In this document: positions 33,319 through 43,995 of the stretch, piece by piece
Layout of the letters: every line of letters begins with the position of its first letter
Numbering within the stretch: the first letter of the stretch is position 1
NCBI GenBank assembly: GCA_024734495.1
Contig: JALMQS010000070.1
Coordinates: forward strand, 10,822,572-10,886,571
DNA: 64,000 nucleotides
Direction of reading: 5' to 3'
Source of the DNA: Forficula auricularia
Lineage: Eukaryota; Arthropoda; Insecta; Dermaptera; Forficulidae
The notes under the pieces: generated by a model
Databases searched by the model: none
The model's input: only the letters and a program-made list of their open reading frames with translations
Told to the model about the DNA's origin: nothing
Translations under genes and position numbers: made by a program

Positions 33319-33536
33319 TTTTTTTTTTTTTATTTAATGTCACCGGGAACAAAGCCCATTTAGACAGCACATAAGTAAAGTGTTAGTAGGGTTAGTGAGG
33401 GAGCCGAGTTTTCAGCCGGCAGAAATTTTTATTTGCCAGCCAGGATCGAACCCCGGCCTCCCACTTCAACATCGTCATAATCGATCGATGCCGAAGCGAG
33501 GCCAATGCGTTAGCTGACTGAGCCAACCCGGCTCCC
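33319..33536 (-). mobile_element. tRNA-derived SINE with target duplication
   Basis: The minus strand starts GGGAGCCGGGTTGGCTCAGT (A box), has B box GGGTTCGATCCTGG about 90 nt in, and ends in poly-A (T run near 33315-33331). AAAGTATTTT flanks both sides (33309-33318, 33537-33546). Confidence 0.8.
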
Positions 33537-33546
33537 AAAGTATTTT

Positions 33547-33779
33547 AATAGTGCAGAAAAAAATTGATATTTTTGCTTAGTTTTTTCAAAATAACTCCAG
33601 GGTCTTCCCAAGCATAGAGTCATCCTATTTTTATGAAACTGGCCCTTAGAAAAGGCTGTATGGTAATATCAATTGGTGTGGTTTTTGCTTGTTTTAGTTT
33701 TGAAATCCAAAGGTGAGAATTTTTTTTATCTTTTTGACTATGTTGATATACAGATTCACATATTACATAGCTTAGAGCT
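33547..33779. other. Non-coding spacer
   Basis: Nothing recognised. Confidence 0.35.
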
Positions 33780-34222
33780 TAGACCATGAAATATATAGAC
33801 ACGCCCTCTGCTACTCTCCACACAGAGTTAAGTGAGGCCAACATCGCCTACAGATGACGTCACGTTCTCGCATAAATATTTTGGTAATATTAATTTGCGA
33901 TTATTGGAATCCAAAATAAATAATCTAAACTACGAAATATATAGACACGCCCTCTGCTACTCTCCACACAGAGTTAAGTGAGGCCAACATCGCCTACAGA
34001 TGACGTCACGTTCTCGCATAAATATTTTGGTAATATTAATTTGCGATTATTGGAATCCAAAATAAATAATCTAAACTACGATAAATTTATCTCAATGTAT
34101 ATAATTCCTATAGTGGTCATGCTATTTCTGGGTGTTCCTACCTACAGATGACGTCACATTCTCTAGTTGATGTTGGCCTCACCAAATCGACACCAGGGCG
34201 TGTCTATATATTTCATGGTCTA
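33780..34222. mobile_element. MITE with 29-bp inverted ends and a perfect 146-bp tandem duplication
   Basis: The left end TAGACCATGAAATATATAGA and CACGCCCT is inverted at 34193-34222. Units 33788-33933 and 33934-34079 are identical base for base. The rest (34080-34222) has partial inverted copies of the unit (GATGTTGGCCTCAC). TA flanks both ends. Confidence 0.7.
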
Positions 34223-34372
34223 AGTCACATACAATACCTTTAGAACCAAAAGTCGTGTAAAGTTTGTTCTGGGGTCAAAATATACTCATAGACAAATTAT
34301 TATAATAACTCACTTAAATATTTTTTCTCAAATTTCACATTTTATTTAAATTTTATAAAATTTTCTTTATTA
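34223..34372. other. AT-rich spacer
   Basis: Nothing recognised; ends in the acceptor-like tract before 34373. Confidence 0.35.
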
Positions 34373-34468
34373 GGTACAATTTCCGCAAATTTTATCCATG
34401 TTTGTTACATATTTCCATTACAAAGAATGTTGAAGAATTTTGGTCTCACTAGCTTTAGAATATCTAAA
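34373..34468 (+). CDS. Weak candidate exon
   Basis: After a T-rich acceptor (TTTCTTTATTAG) two frames look protein-like. The frame in phase with the 23231 donor reads TISANFIHVCYIFPLQRMLK-NFGLTSFRISK and stops at TGA 34466-34468. The phase-0 frame reads QFPQILSMFVTYFHYKEC, one TGA, then LALEYLNEKYCDSFIRKDLL. No similarity recognised. Either may be chance in AT-rich DNA. Confidence 0.2.
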
Positions 34469-34721
34469 TGAAAAATACTGTGATTCATTTATACGGAAAG
34501 ATCTTCTTGAACAGTTTAGCTAATGAGCTGAAAAAATTTTGTATTAATAAAATCTACATCTCTCCCGATTTTCAGTTTAAATCGTTGGAAGAAAAAAATA
34601 AAAGTCAAAGAAAATTTACAGTGAGCGACACAATCTTAAAAAATTTAACTTACTAATTCTATTCAAAAAAAATTACGAGAGATTGTTTGACGTCTAATGA
34701 ATCTGAATTGTTATGGATAAT

Positions 34722-34815
34722 TTTTATTTTATTATAGGGCTGGACTTGGGATTTGAACCCAATAAGTACTCAGAGCCAATGGATTATACTTTGAGGCTAA
34801 ACCACGCGGACATTT
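34722..34815 (-). mobile_element. Short tRNA-like SINE or tRNA pseudogene
   Basis: The minus strand has A-box-like GTGGTTTAGCCTCAAAG, T arm TTGGG-TTCAAAT-CCCAA (perfect 5-bp stem, canonical 7-nt loop) and an A-rich tail (TATAATAAAATAAAAATT). The acceptor stem does not pair, so it is not a functional tRNA. Confidence 0.55.
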
Positions 34816-35690
34816 AATACAAGTTACCCATAACGACTCGGATATGTAGTAGGTGGCAATCTCAGTTTGAATGGTAAAATTAAAAATTATTATAGTGAAC
34901 CAATTCTGCCTATACTGGCAATACTATATACTTTTAAAGAGTATAGCCTTTGCTTTTCTAACTAAGATAGTAGGATAAAACTCTATCTATCTTCCGATAT
35001 AGGACTTCTCAATCAATTCCAATATTTCCAATGAAATAACACGACTGGACTGCGAAGGCTGTGAAAAAGACAAGAGAAATTGTGATTAGAAGAGGTCCAC
35101 CCATTTCAGATCAAACAGGCCCCAAAGTTTGTTATAATACTTCGGAAAGCCATTGGGAACCGATGCTTTGAACGATGCTAGGAAAGTTTATCGGCAGCAA
35201 TTAATCACTAGCTGATTATGGCCGCGTCAGTTTATCGCATATACAATCTATAGCCTACAAATAAATGATCGCTAACATATTTTATAACTCTTTGGATGAA
35301 TTTAGAGAAGATTGAAAAAATATTTATTATTTGATTTTTTTACTATTTTTTGATAAATAATTCTATTAAAATACAAAATTATAATCTACCTATTAAAATA
35401 CATATTTTCATAAATAGATATATATATATATGTAATAATGTTTGTTTCAGGATTTTCCTTTGGTAAATAAAAATTGATTCGGCTAAAAAAGGAGTTTAAT
35501 AGTTAAAATAAGCTTATTTACAAATATAATACATGGTTAAAGTGACAAGTATATTCACATAAAAAAGGAGAATCAAAATTTAAAGTCCTTAGTTATTCTT
35601 TAAGTAAATGAATTATATAATTATACATACAAATATTATTCTAATGTTTATTTAATAAACTATATATATATATATGTGTGTGTCTGTTCT
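34816..35690. other. Non-coding stretch with TA microsatellites
   Basis: (TA)n at 35420-35432 and 35661-35676. Nothing else recognised. Confidence 0.4.
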
Positions 35691-37131
35691 TTACTTTACC
35701 ATACAGGGTATGGTCAAGTATTGTAATCGTGCATGAAAAAGTAGTTTTTTCCTTCTTTTTAACCGACTTCAAAAAAGGAGGAGGTTCTCTATTCGATTGA
35801 ATTTTTTTTTTTTTTTTTTTTTTTTTTTTGTGCCTATGTTACCTCATATCTCCGCCAATTGTCAACCGATTTTGAAAAATTTTTTTGCATTGGGTCCAGT
35901 CTAGCTTCCGATTGGTCCCATTTTTTTTTCGATTTTTTCATAGGTATTAGACCTTTTTTATTAGGTTTGTTTAGGTTTGTTTAGACCTAACCTCTTTGTT
36001 TATGAACCGATTTCGATGGTTCTTTTTTTATCCGAAAGGGGTGTCTTAGGGATGGTGTCATATTAATTTGGTCAAGTTCTGATGATATAATCACTATTTA
36101 TAACATCACTAAAAAGAGAAAAATAAAAATTTTTAAGAAAAAATAAAAACCGACTTCAAAAATTAAGTGCAACAAATATAAAAATACACTAAAAGGTATA
36201 AAATAATTATTATCTTATTTAGTTACAACTAAACGACGAAATATTAACACGAAATTACTTTTTGAAGTCGGTGCCAAACATATACCTTTTATGAATCGCA
36301 CTCGACGGATCTTACTTAGTACGTTTGGAGGGTATGCTCGCTTATATAGGTATAGTTAGTTTGGCACCGACTTCAAAAAGTAATTTCATGTTAATATTTC
36401 GTCGTTTAGTTGTAACTAAATAAGATAATAATTATTTTATACCTTTTAGTGTATTTTATTTGTTGCATTTAATTTTTGAAGTCGAGTTTTTATTTTTTTC
36501 TTAAAAATTATTTAGAAATATCTCAAAAACTGCTGAAACTATTTTAATTTAAAAAATTGAGCGAAACCATGGCATTTCACTCTACAAAAAAGCTTTAATA
36601 AGTGAACATCCTAAAAATTATATTTTTCGGGATAATAATTGTTTTGTCAAAATGTCTGTTAGTTAGTCTGTGCATTACCAAATTTTAGTGGACGACCTAG
36701 CTCAAAAACTAGTATGAATATCGAAACCAAATTTCACACTTAGTTTTGCACCATTGAGATTAAGAGCTGATTAGATTTTGGTGCATATCGACCCAAAATT
36801 ATGGGGGGTGGAGGGGGGTAAAAAATAAAAAATCTATGCTATTTGAGCAAACTCAACCAAATTTTGTATACATAATCAGTGGGACCCCAGAAGTTTAAAA
36901 ATGCAAAAACTAACCGCCCAAAATGGGGTGGGGGTGTAGGGTCAAAAAACGAAAATCTTGGCCATTTACCAAACTCAACCAAATTTTGTATACATAATCA
37001 GTGGGACCCCAGAAGTATAAAAATGTAAAAACTAACCCCCGCCCCTACATGATTATAAAAAATTTTAGGGGCCAGGTTGTATGGTAAAGTCAAGTGGATG
37101 GCCACATCAGAACACGTCAGCTTATTTATCA
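35691..37131 (-). mobile_element. HINE/DINE-1-like element, copy M, split by a CCGACTTC foldback
   Basis: 35691-35760 carries the hairpin end (ACTTTACCATACAGGGTATG). The foldback occupies 35761-36512. The HINE resumes at about 36513 (AGAAATATCTCAAAAACTGC) with two internal units and the family 5' end. Here the HINE is the older element, the reverse of copies B and I. Confidence 0.8.
35761..36512 (+). mobile_element. CCGACTTC foldback, copy 5 (shortened body plus palindrome)
   Basis: AACCGACTTCAAAAAAGGAG onward. The body has lost the part carrying the KRKRR frame, and the palindrome (36150-36490) is intact with GAAGTCGGTGCC at its inner ends. Inserted in the T run CCTTCTTTTT of HINE copy M. 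Confidence 0.75.
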
Positions 37132-37906
37132 CAGTACTATTTCTTCATAGTTCATAGAATTCCAAAAATATACTATAATCATAGCTTAAGGCTTAAATAA
37201 AAAAAATAAAAATTATATGACTTAACAAAACACATCTCTCATTCCTTTTAGACGGTAAATTGCTGGCGATGAATTGCGGGCGATAAATTTGTTATTTGTT
37301 ATGTGATAAGCTGACTCGGCGATTAATTTCTGGTGATAAATGGCTATCGATAAATTTTCCTAACCCTGCTTTGAACATGCTAAGGCAGAAATTAAAAATA
37401 CCAGAGTGAAAAGAAATTATAGGGAAAAGGCAAGCGAAGTATATTTTTAATTTGAAAGTTTTTTGCCGAGAGTAGCAGAATTTTTATATATTGAAGGAAA
37501 ATTATAAATTATATTTATAACGAGTATATTTTTAATTGTCAATTTTTAATAGATTCTAACCATGGGAGGAAAGAAAGAGGAAGCTGAACTTTGGAGTGGG
37601 CTTATCGCATGGCAAAAACAGCTGATGAGGCAAAGTAGCAGAGAGCACAGACAGAGCAAAGAGGTTTTGTTTGGTATCAGATAATGGCTTCCGGAGCTGA
37701 TACCATTAACCAAGATAAAGCTAAAGAAATGGGCATCAATGGAAATACTTTTTCAGCTTTCATTTATTTATACTTTTCCAAGTTAATTCTAATGCTTAAC
37801 TAGAAATTTCTAAACAGGCCAGGATTTACGCGCAGGCTATAATAGGATGTAGCCTTTTGGGCCCGCAACACAAAGGGCCCGGACTATTCGTATACGAAAA
37901 AAAAAA
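37132..37906. other. Non-coding stretch with short GGCGATAAAT-like repeats
   Basis: 37255-37365 has about five degenerate copies of a 16-20 bp unit such as TGGCGATGAAT and GGGCGATAAAT. A short frame at 37563-37685 (MGGKKEEAELWSGLIAWQKQ) has no supporting context. Confidence 0.35.
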
Positions 37907-38715
37907 TAAGCTGACCTGTTCTGATGTGGCCATCCAATTGACTTTACCATACAACCTGGCCCCTCACTCATATTTAATATTTAATAAAATTATTTATAAT
38001 CATGTAGGGGAAGGTGGTTAGTTTTTGCGTTTTCAGACTCCTGGGGGCCCACTGATTAAATATACAAAATTTGGTTGAGTTTGGTACTAAAGCCTAGATT
38101 TTCATTTTTGACCATACCCCCCCCCATTTTGGGCGGTTAGTTTTTTCTATTTTTAGACTTCTGGGGGCCCACTCATTATGTATACAACATTGGTTGAGTT
38201 TGGTACAAGGGCCTATATTTTCATTTTTTGATCCTACGCCCCCCTCCCCATATTTGGGTGGTTAATTTTTGCAATTTTTAGACTTCTGGGGGTCCACTGA
38301 TAATGTATATAAAATTTGGTTGAATTTGCTCAAATGGCCTAGATTTTTAATTTTTAACCCCCCTTAAATTTTGGGTCGATATACACCAAAATCTATCCTT
38401 AATCTCAATGGACCAAAACTACGTGTGAAATTTTGTTTCGATATTCACACTAGTTTTGAGCTAGCTCGTCCACAAAAATTTGGTAACGCACAGACTAACA
38501 GACTTTTTGACAAAACAATTATTATCTCGAAAAACATAATTTTTTCGATGTTCACTTATTAGAGCTTTTTTGTAGAGCGAAATGCCATGGTTTCGCTCAA
38601 TTTTTTTAATCAAAATGGTTTCAGCCGTTTTTGAGATATTTTGAAAAAAGAAGAAGGAAAAAACACTTTTTTCATGCACGATTACAATACTTGACCATAC
38701 CTTGTATGGTAAAAT
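37907..38715 (+). mobile_element. HINE/DINE-1-like element, copy N (full length)
   Basis: AAATAAGCTGACCTGTTC to CCATACCTTGTATGGTAAAA, with three internal units (period about 119 bp). Inserted after an A run. Confidence 0.8.
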
Positions 38716-38950
38716 AACAACACAACAGTGGAGAATGGTCATTTTCAAAATTAAAGTTAATCAAAAACCGGCTTCGAAACTCCTGCTAGAAGACAGGGTC
38801 AATGTTTTGGTTTCGGTTAGCATTGAAAGTAATATTTTAAGACAACTAAAACTAAGTTTAGGAGATATTATAAGTTGTTTCATTAGTATGAAGTGTAGGC
38901 GCAAACCAATTAGTCACTAAATCATTTCCAAGTTAAGTTATATGTAGTAA

Positions 38951-39530
38951 CTACAATCTCAACAAAAACATTGTACAAAAAAAGGCCAAGTTCGATTAAT
39001 AAAAACCGTTTAAAAAAAGAAGTGAGATCTAATGTGCTGCCAAGTTCAACATCATCAATTTATTAAATGAGTCGAGAATATATTAGTAACTTCAATTAAA
39101 ACGAATGTTTTTCATTTCACATGTCCAACTATATTTATTTTTTGATTTCAAATTTTTAGTTGAAATTATTTTCCTAAAACTTGGCTTTTACGCATTATAT
39201 TATTATTATTTGATTGGGCCTCCACCACTCCCCTCTTATTATGATCTCATGATATGGTAACTAGTAATTCGTGACATACATAACAATGCGTAAAAGCCAC
39301 GTTTTATGAAAATAATTTCAAATAAAAATGTGAATTCAATAAAAGATATAGAGGGACATGTGAAATGAAAAATCATGCGTTTTAATTGAAGTTACTAATA
39401 TATTCTCGACTCATTTAATAAATTGATGATATTGAACTTGGCAGCACATTAGATCTCTTTACTTTTTTTGGCAAACGGATTTTATTAATTGAACTTGGCC
39501 TTTTTTACACAAGTGTTTTTGTTGAGATTT
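38951..39530. mobile_element. Foldback element, about 240-bp arms
   Basis: The left arm (38951-39203) and right arm (39287-39530) share, inverted, AATCTCAACAAAAACA, GGCCAAGTTCGATTAATAAA, GTGCTGCCAAGTTCAA and ATTAGTAACTTCAATTAAAA. The centre (39204-39286) is unpaired and contains a CT-rich segment. No coding sequence. Confidence 0.7.
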
Positions 39531-39569
39531 CACTTCTTTTTGTAAGTTGGATGGGAATTTAACCTTCAA

Positions 39570-40380
39570 GATTCACGCATTTATTTTATAGGATGATGAA
39601 AAACTTTTTCGATTTCTCACTTTATTAGTGATTCACGTTATTATACTATGTCAAATTTTAGCATTCTAGTGTCGTTGAATTTTTACTATTAGTTAATTTA
39701 GCTCATAAGTTTCACTCCTTCATTTTAGATGCTGAAGAAGGGAAACTTACAGTTTTTCGATTTCTCCCATTATTAATGACTCAAAATATTACTAACATTC
39801 CAATTTTTAGCATTTTATAGCCTTTGAATTTTTACTGGATGAGAATTTATATTATAAACTTCACACCTTCTTTTAAGATGCTGAGGAAGGGAACGTTTCG
39901 TCTTTTCGATTCTCTTCTTTATCAAGCCAAACTCAACCTGTATGTCAAATTTCATCATTCTAGTCATTGTATTTTTACTATATGTTAATTTAGCCTATAA
40001 ATTTCAACCCTTCATTTTATGTTCTGAAGAAGAGAAAGTTTCGGTCTTCGATTTCACCTTTTATTAACACCCCAAAATCTACCACCATCCCGAAAATAAT
40101 AAAATTTTATCACACAAAAAATACACCCCCTTCATTTTATGTCCTGAAAAAGGAAATGTTTCGGTTTTGCGATTTCATTCTTTATTAATGTACCAAATTC
40201 TACCAACATACCAAGTTTTAGGATTCCAGTGTCATTGTACTTTTACTGTATGTTAATTAAGCCTATGAATTTCACCCCTTTATTTCGGGCCCCGAAGAAG
40301 GGAAAGTTTCGATTTTTCAATTTTCTCATTTATTAATGTGCCCACCTTTGCCAGTATGCCAAATTTCAGCACATGCACCC
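39570..40380 (+). repeat. Degenerate tandem repeat, about six units of 115-150 bp
   Basis: Each unit has a GCTGAAGAAGGGAAA-like block (near 39590, 39731, 39878, 40024, 40147 and 40292), then TTTCGATTTCTC..TTTATTAAT, CCAA.TTT.AGCATTCTAGTG and GTTAATTTAGCCTAT. The units differ by many substitutions, so the array is old. Confidence 0.65.
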
Positions 40381-40933
40381 CTCCTCTGGAACTTCCCCTT
40401 GCTCCCTGGATCCCCTCCCCCTTGGCCCCCTAAACCCCCTACCATCCTTCGCCTCCAATCACTCTCCAAACAAAATTTGGTTAAGTTTAGTCCAAAGGGC
40501 TGGAATTTTCATTTTTGATCCTCCTCCCATTTTGGGTGGTTAGTTTTTGCATTTCTAGCCTTTTGGGGGCCCACAAAATTGGTATACAGAATTTGGTTGA
40601 GTTTGCTCCATCGGCAAGAATTTTAATTTTTTTTCCCCCACTCCCCATTTTATGTGGCTGGTTTTTGCATATCTAGCTCTCTAGAGAGCCACAGAATATG
40701 TGTACAAAATTTGGATGAGTTTGCTCCATGGGCAAGAATTTTCATTTTTTACTCTCCCCCCTCCCCATTTTGGGTAGTTATTTTAAAAAATTTTAAAGAA
40801 AATGTCCAAAATTACATCCTCTACAACTTTGATTCTAGTGAAATTTGCCGTAGAGTAAGCAGTTTAGGAGTTATAATCAAATAATTCCTAGGACATACAG
40901 ACACTGGGGGGGGGGGCATAGGTAGGTATATAT
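40381..40933 (+). repeat. HINE-type minisatellite units outside a HINE
   Basis: Three units near 40460, 40580 and 40700 with CAAAATTTGGTTAAGTTTAG, CCATTTTGGGTGGTTAG and TTTTTGCATTTCTAGCCTTT. They resemble the array at 3882-4318 more than the units in HINEs. C-rich DNA (40376-40440) precedes them. Confidence 0.55.
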
Positions 40934-41135
40934 CGAGGGGTGAACCGCCACCTAATATGCTGTACACCTACTTCCGCTTGTACTTCAAATATTCAAATAT
41001 TTCCAAGTGCTTCCAAATAATTCCAAATATTTCCAAGTACTTTCAAATATTCCCAAGTATTTTCAAATATTTCCAAGTACTTCCAAATATTTCCAAAGAG
41101 GTGTACACCTACTTCCAACCGCGGATCACCCCTCG
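40934..41135. mobile_element. hAT-type MITE family, copy a
   Basis: Ends CGAGGGGTGAACCGCC and GCGGATCACCCCTCG are inverted repeats. The 8-bp duplication GTATATAT flanks both sides (40926-40933, 41136-41143). GTACACCTACTTCC motifs lie inside each end. The centre (40985-41100) is a short tandem array of TTTCCAAATA/TTTCCAAGTA units, absent in copies b-d. Confidence 0.75.
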
Positions 41136-41284
41136 GTATATATATATATATATATATATATAGGTACAGATATAGGCACAAATGCCCTTCAGTAGTATCT
41201 CAATTCAAGTCAAACTTGAGAAAAAATGAACAAAACGTACTAGTACAAAAATAAAATGACGGATTATTACGTCGCCGCCTCCTT

Positions 41285-41766
41285 GAATTCAATCGCGAAT
41301 CAAATATAGGTGATTTTTGTCAAATATTGAGTCAAAATAATATCTGAACTTATATATTTCTAGCTTGAAATAATGATGTTAAATAAATTTATAATTTTCC
41401 TCATTAATATATCAAAGAATAATTGATATATTAATGAGAATTGTTTTGACCGTGCTTTTTTGAAAAAAGAGAAAAAGCGAATGGTGTGGACACCACACGA
41501 CTTTCTTTCTGGTTTCTTCCTTATTTGAAATCTTTATACTAATGTTCTTCTTTCAAATCACTTGAAGTTGTGTTTTCCCCAAGCTGTTTTGAGAAAAACA
41601 GAAAAAACCAAAAGAGTCTTTGAATAAATACTCCCGGTTGTATAATTTCAATCAAAGTTCTGCGACTTACACCATGTACGAGATATGAGCGTTTAAAATA
41701 ATAGTTTTCTAATTAATATATTAAAGAATAATGAATTATAATAATAAGAATAACACTTTTTAATAT
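41285..41766. repeat. Part of the 31060-type inverted-repeat family, left of a LINE
   Basis: TCAATCGCGAATCAAAT, TTTGTCAAATATTGAGTC and GAGAATTGTTTTGACCG match the element at 31060-31995. A further match (GAATTGTTTTTGACCGCG, GACCAAGAGAGAATG) resumes at 43415, so the LINE and hAT sit inside this family. Confidence 0.55.
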
Positions 41767-42490
41767 AGTGATGAATGAAATCATTGGAGAAATAAAAAGC
41801 CTAAAAGAATATTCCTTAGGGGACGAGAATTTAACAATGCGTTTGCTATGCAGACGATGCAGCACTCGTTGTAGAAGATGAAGATTCCCTCGAGCGCCTC
41901 CTGTATAAATTCAGCTGTGTTGCACATAAATTCGGTCTCACCCTGTCAACCAAGAGACCAAAACTCTCACAATCTCTAAAATACCACTCCGATGTAAACT
42001 ACAACTATACGATACGATTGTCGAACAAGTCATGGCCTTCACGTACCTTGGAATCCAAATGACCTCTCATCGAGACCTAGAATCATAGGTAAAACATCAA
42101 GCAATAAAGGCCTCGAAAATATCGGGTTGCTTTAACAGTGCAATCTGGTCAAACCAATATTTAAGAACGGAGGCCAAGATACGAGTCTACAAAACCGTGT
42201 TACGTCCAATATTAACATACGCAGCTGAGACAAGACCCGACACTGCAAAAACTTCTCAATTATTGGAAACAACAGAAATGAAGACATTGCGAAGGATAAC
42301 GAACGTGACCAGGCTCGATAGAATGAATAGTGAATATATTAGAGAAAAATGTAGAATACAAAAGGTGGGAGAATGGATCAAGAAAAGAAGAACAGAATGG
42401 TACGCGCATGTGGGAAGAATGACAGAAGACCGACTGATAAAGAAAGTGATGACGAACAAGCCGATTGAAATAAGAAGTAGAGGTCGTCCC
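41767..42490 (+). pseudogene. RTE-like reverse transcriptase fragment
   Basis: Frames give MNEIIGEIKSLKEYSLGDEN, then after a shift YADDAALVVEDEDSLERLLY (catalytic YADD), FGLTLSTKRPK, QVMAFTYLGIQMTSHRDLES, LRPILTYAAETR, MKTLRRITNVTRLDRMNSEY and ERTEWYAHVGRM-like RRTEWYAHVGRMTEDRLIKK. At least two frameshifts. Endonuclease and N-terminal RT are missing. Confidence 0.8.
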
Positions 42491-43330
42491 CAGGGCCGTC
42501 TTATTATAGGCTGGGGCCCTTGGGCACACAAGAATTTGGGGCCCATTTGGAAAGTAAAAAAAGCGAATTATAATAACATTTTTTTTACTAAGTATGACCA
42601 TTTATTATAGGTAGTCAAATACAGTATGATATAATATGGCATTAATGATATTAGAATGCTGCTGGTTTTTTGGTTACGATTACGATAACTGTTTCTTTCT
42701 GGATTTCTGTTGAGCAAAATCTTCTATTATATCCTTAATTCAATTTTTGAAGGATATCACTTTCTATGCACATAATTGACAAATTACTCAGTCGTTCTTG
42801 TAACATTGTTGTTCGCAATTCATTTTTTATTCTCTTAAGCTGCGAAAATGACCGCTCTCCACTACAATTGGTAACCATTAGGAAAAGGAATATTCTTGTA
42901 GCAATTTCTACGATTGGAAAAGTTTCTTCCAATTTATCTGATTTTATTAGGTTATGTAAGGTTGAGATATTTAAATCCGCTGATTGCTTTGTGCTATGTC
43001 TTTTAAATATTGGCTTAAATGAAAACATTCTGTTTTGAGCTCATCTGCATTAATGTCTTCATGATAAAATTCTGCAAATTCTTTGCATTTTTTGGTCAAC
43101 TCACCAGATTCGATTGTTGTTAACTGACAAAGAAAACTAAATCGACTATCAATTTCTTGGTATGCTGCCGAACGTTTTTTTAATTGTGTATTTAATGTGT
43201 CAAGTGTAATGTGCCCGACAAAAATGTTTTGAAAATAAATGTGAGAGAGAAATTGTCGGTCCTTCGGGGCCCCTGAGAATGGGGGCCCTGGGCACGGGCC
43301 CCATGTGCCCTTATGGTGAAGACGGTATTG
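42491..43330 (-). mobile_element. Internally deleted hAT element with 8-bp target duplication
   Basis: Starts CAGGGCCGTCTTATTATAGG and ends, inverted, with AAGACGGTATTG; GGGGCCC and TGGGCAC motifs follow inside both ends. GTCGTCCC is present immediately on both sides (42483-42490, 43331-43338), the 8-bp duplication typical of hAT. At 840 bp it is shorter than autonomous hATs. Confidence 0.85.
42735..43270 (-). pseudogene. hAT transposase C-terminus (ZMYM1-like), frameshifted
   Basis: The minus strand reads TLNTQLKKRSAAYQEIDSRF, SFLCQLTTIESGELTKKCKE and FAEFYHEDINADELKTECFH. A shift near 42980-43020 leads to LIKSDKLEETFPIVEIATRI, FLFLMVTNCSGERSFSQLKR and MLQERLSNLSIMCIESDIL. The last part is the hAT dimerisation domain (NC.GERSFS.LKRIKN..RT.M...RL). 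The catalytic core is missing. Confidence 0.8.
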
Positions 43331-43409
43331 GTCGTCCCAAGAAGAGATGGTATGACGATCTGGAAGAAACAAACCTATAGGTTTAAAAACAAGAAGAAGA
43401 AGAAGAAGA

Positions 43410-43995
43410 ATTAATATATCAAAGAGAATTGTTTTTGACCGCGTTTTTAAACAAGATATATATATCGCTAGACTACTGCTTGTTGAGGCTATTGGAGTCA
43501 GCTGAATCTTAAGTTTGGACCAAGAGAGAATGAAAAAGATATGGTCCATCTAGGTATGATTCAGCATCATTTAGCGATTAGCCCGCATGACGCTTTTTAC
43601 CAAATACGGATATGGATCACGTGCTGCCAGCGCGCTCAATTTGTTAACACGTGTGTTGCTATCAATTAATCATGAGTTTCCTAGATTTCATTCAGCATCA
43701 TTTCGCGATTAGCCCACATGACGCTTTTTACCAGTAATAATAATATCTGAATTTATTTATTTCTGTGTAAGAAATAATGAATTTAAATAGTTTTCTAATT
43801 AATATGTTAAAATAATGTTTATTTGTTATACAACTAAATTTATTCCGTTCCTCTAATTATAATCGGAGTTTGAAGAACTCAAGAAATTTGATAAATATAC
43901 GGATTATTAAATAAAAGGGCCATTGAGCCTTTATTAAAAAAAATATAATAGTAAAACGAAAAAATGTTCAATTAAATATAAGTAGATACTTCATT
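43410..43995. repeat. Right part of the 31060-type family and AT-rich DNA
   Basis: 43415-43620 matches the arm sequence with GTTTTTGACCGCG, GACCAAGAGAGAATG and GATTAGCCCGC. AGCATCATTT.GCGATTAGCC is repeated at 43563 and 43693. From 43740 on it is AT-rich with nothing recognised. Confidence 0.45.

Larger units (their letters stand above)
41767..43409 (+). mobile_element. RTE-like LINE fragment, split by a hAT element
   Basis: 41767-42490 and 43331-43409 are LINE; 42491-43330 is a hAT. The 3' end is (AAG)n-like (AAGAAGAAGAAG), a simple-sequence tail as in RTE-type elements. It continues RT to C-terminus GRPKKRWYDDLEET across the insertion when one target duplication is removed. Confidence 0.8.

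Noticed and set aside
33319..33536. Functional tRNA gene
   Set aside because: It has A and B boxes but also a body, poly-A tail and target duplication, which identify a SINE.
39570..40380. CRISPR-like array
   Set aside because: Units are long, degenerate and lack constant repeats with unique spacers. The genome is eukaryotic.
40957..41195. Three overlapping frames rich in Phe, Lys and Asn
   Set aside because: They translate the TTTCCAAATA tandem array inside a hAT MITE.
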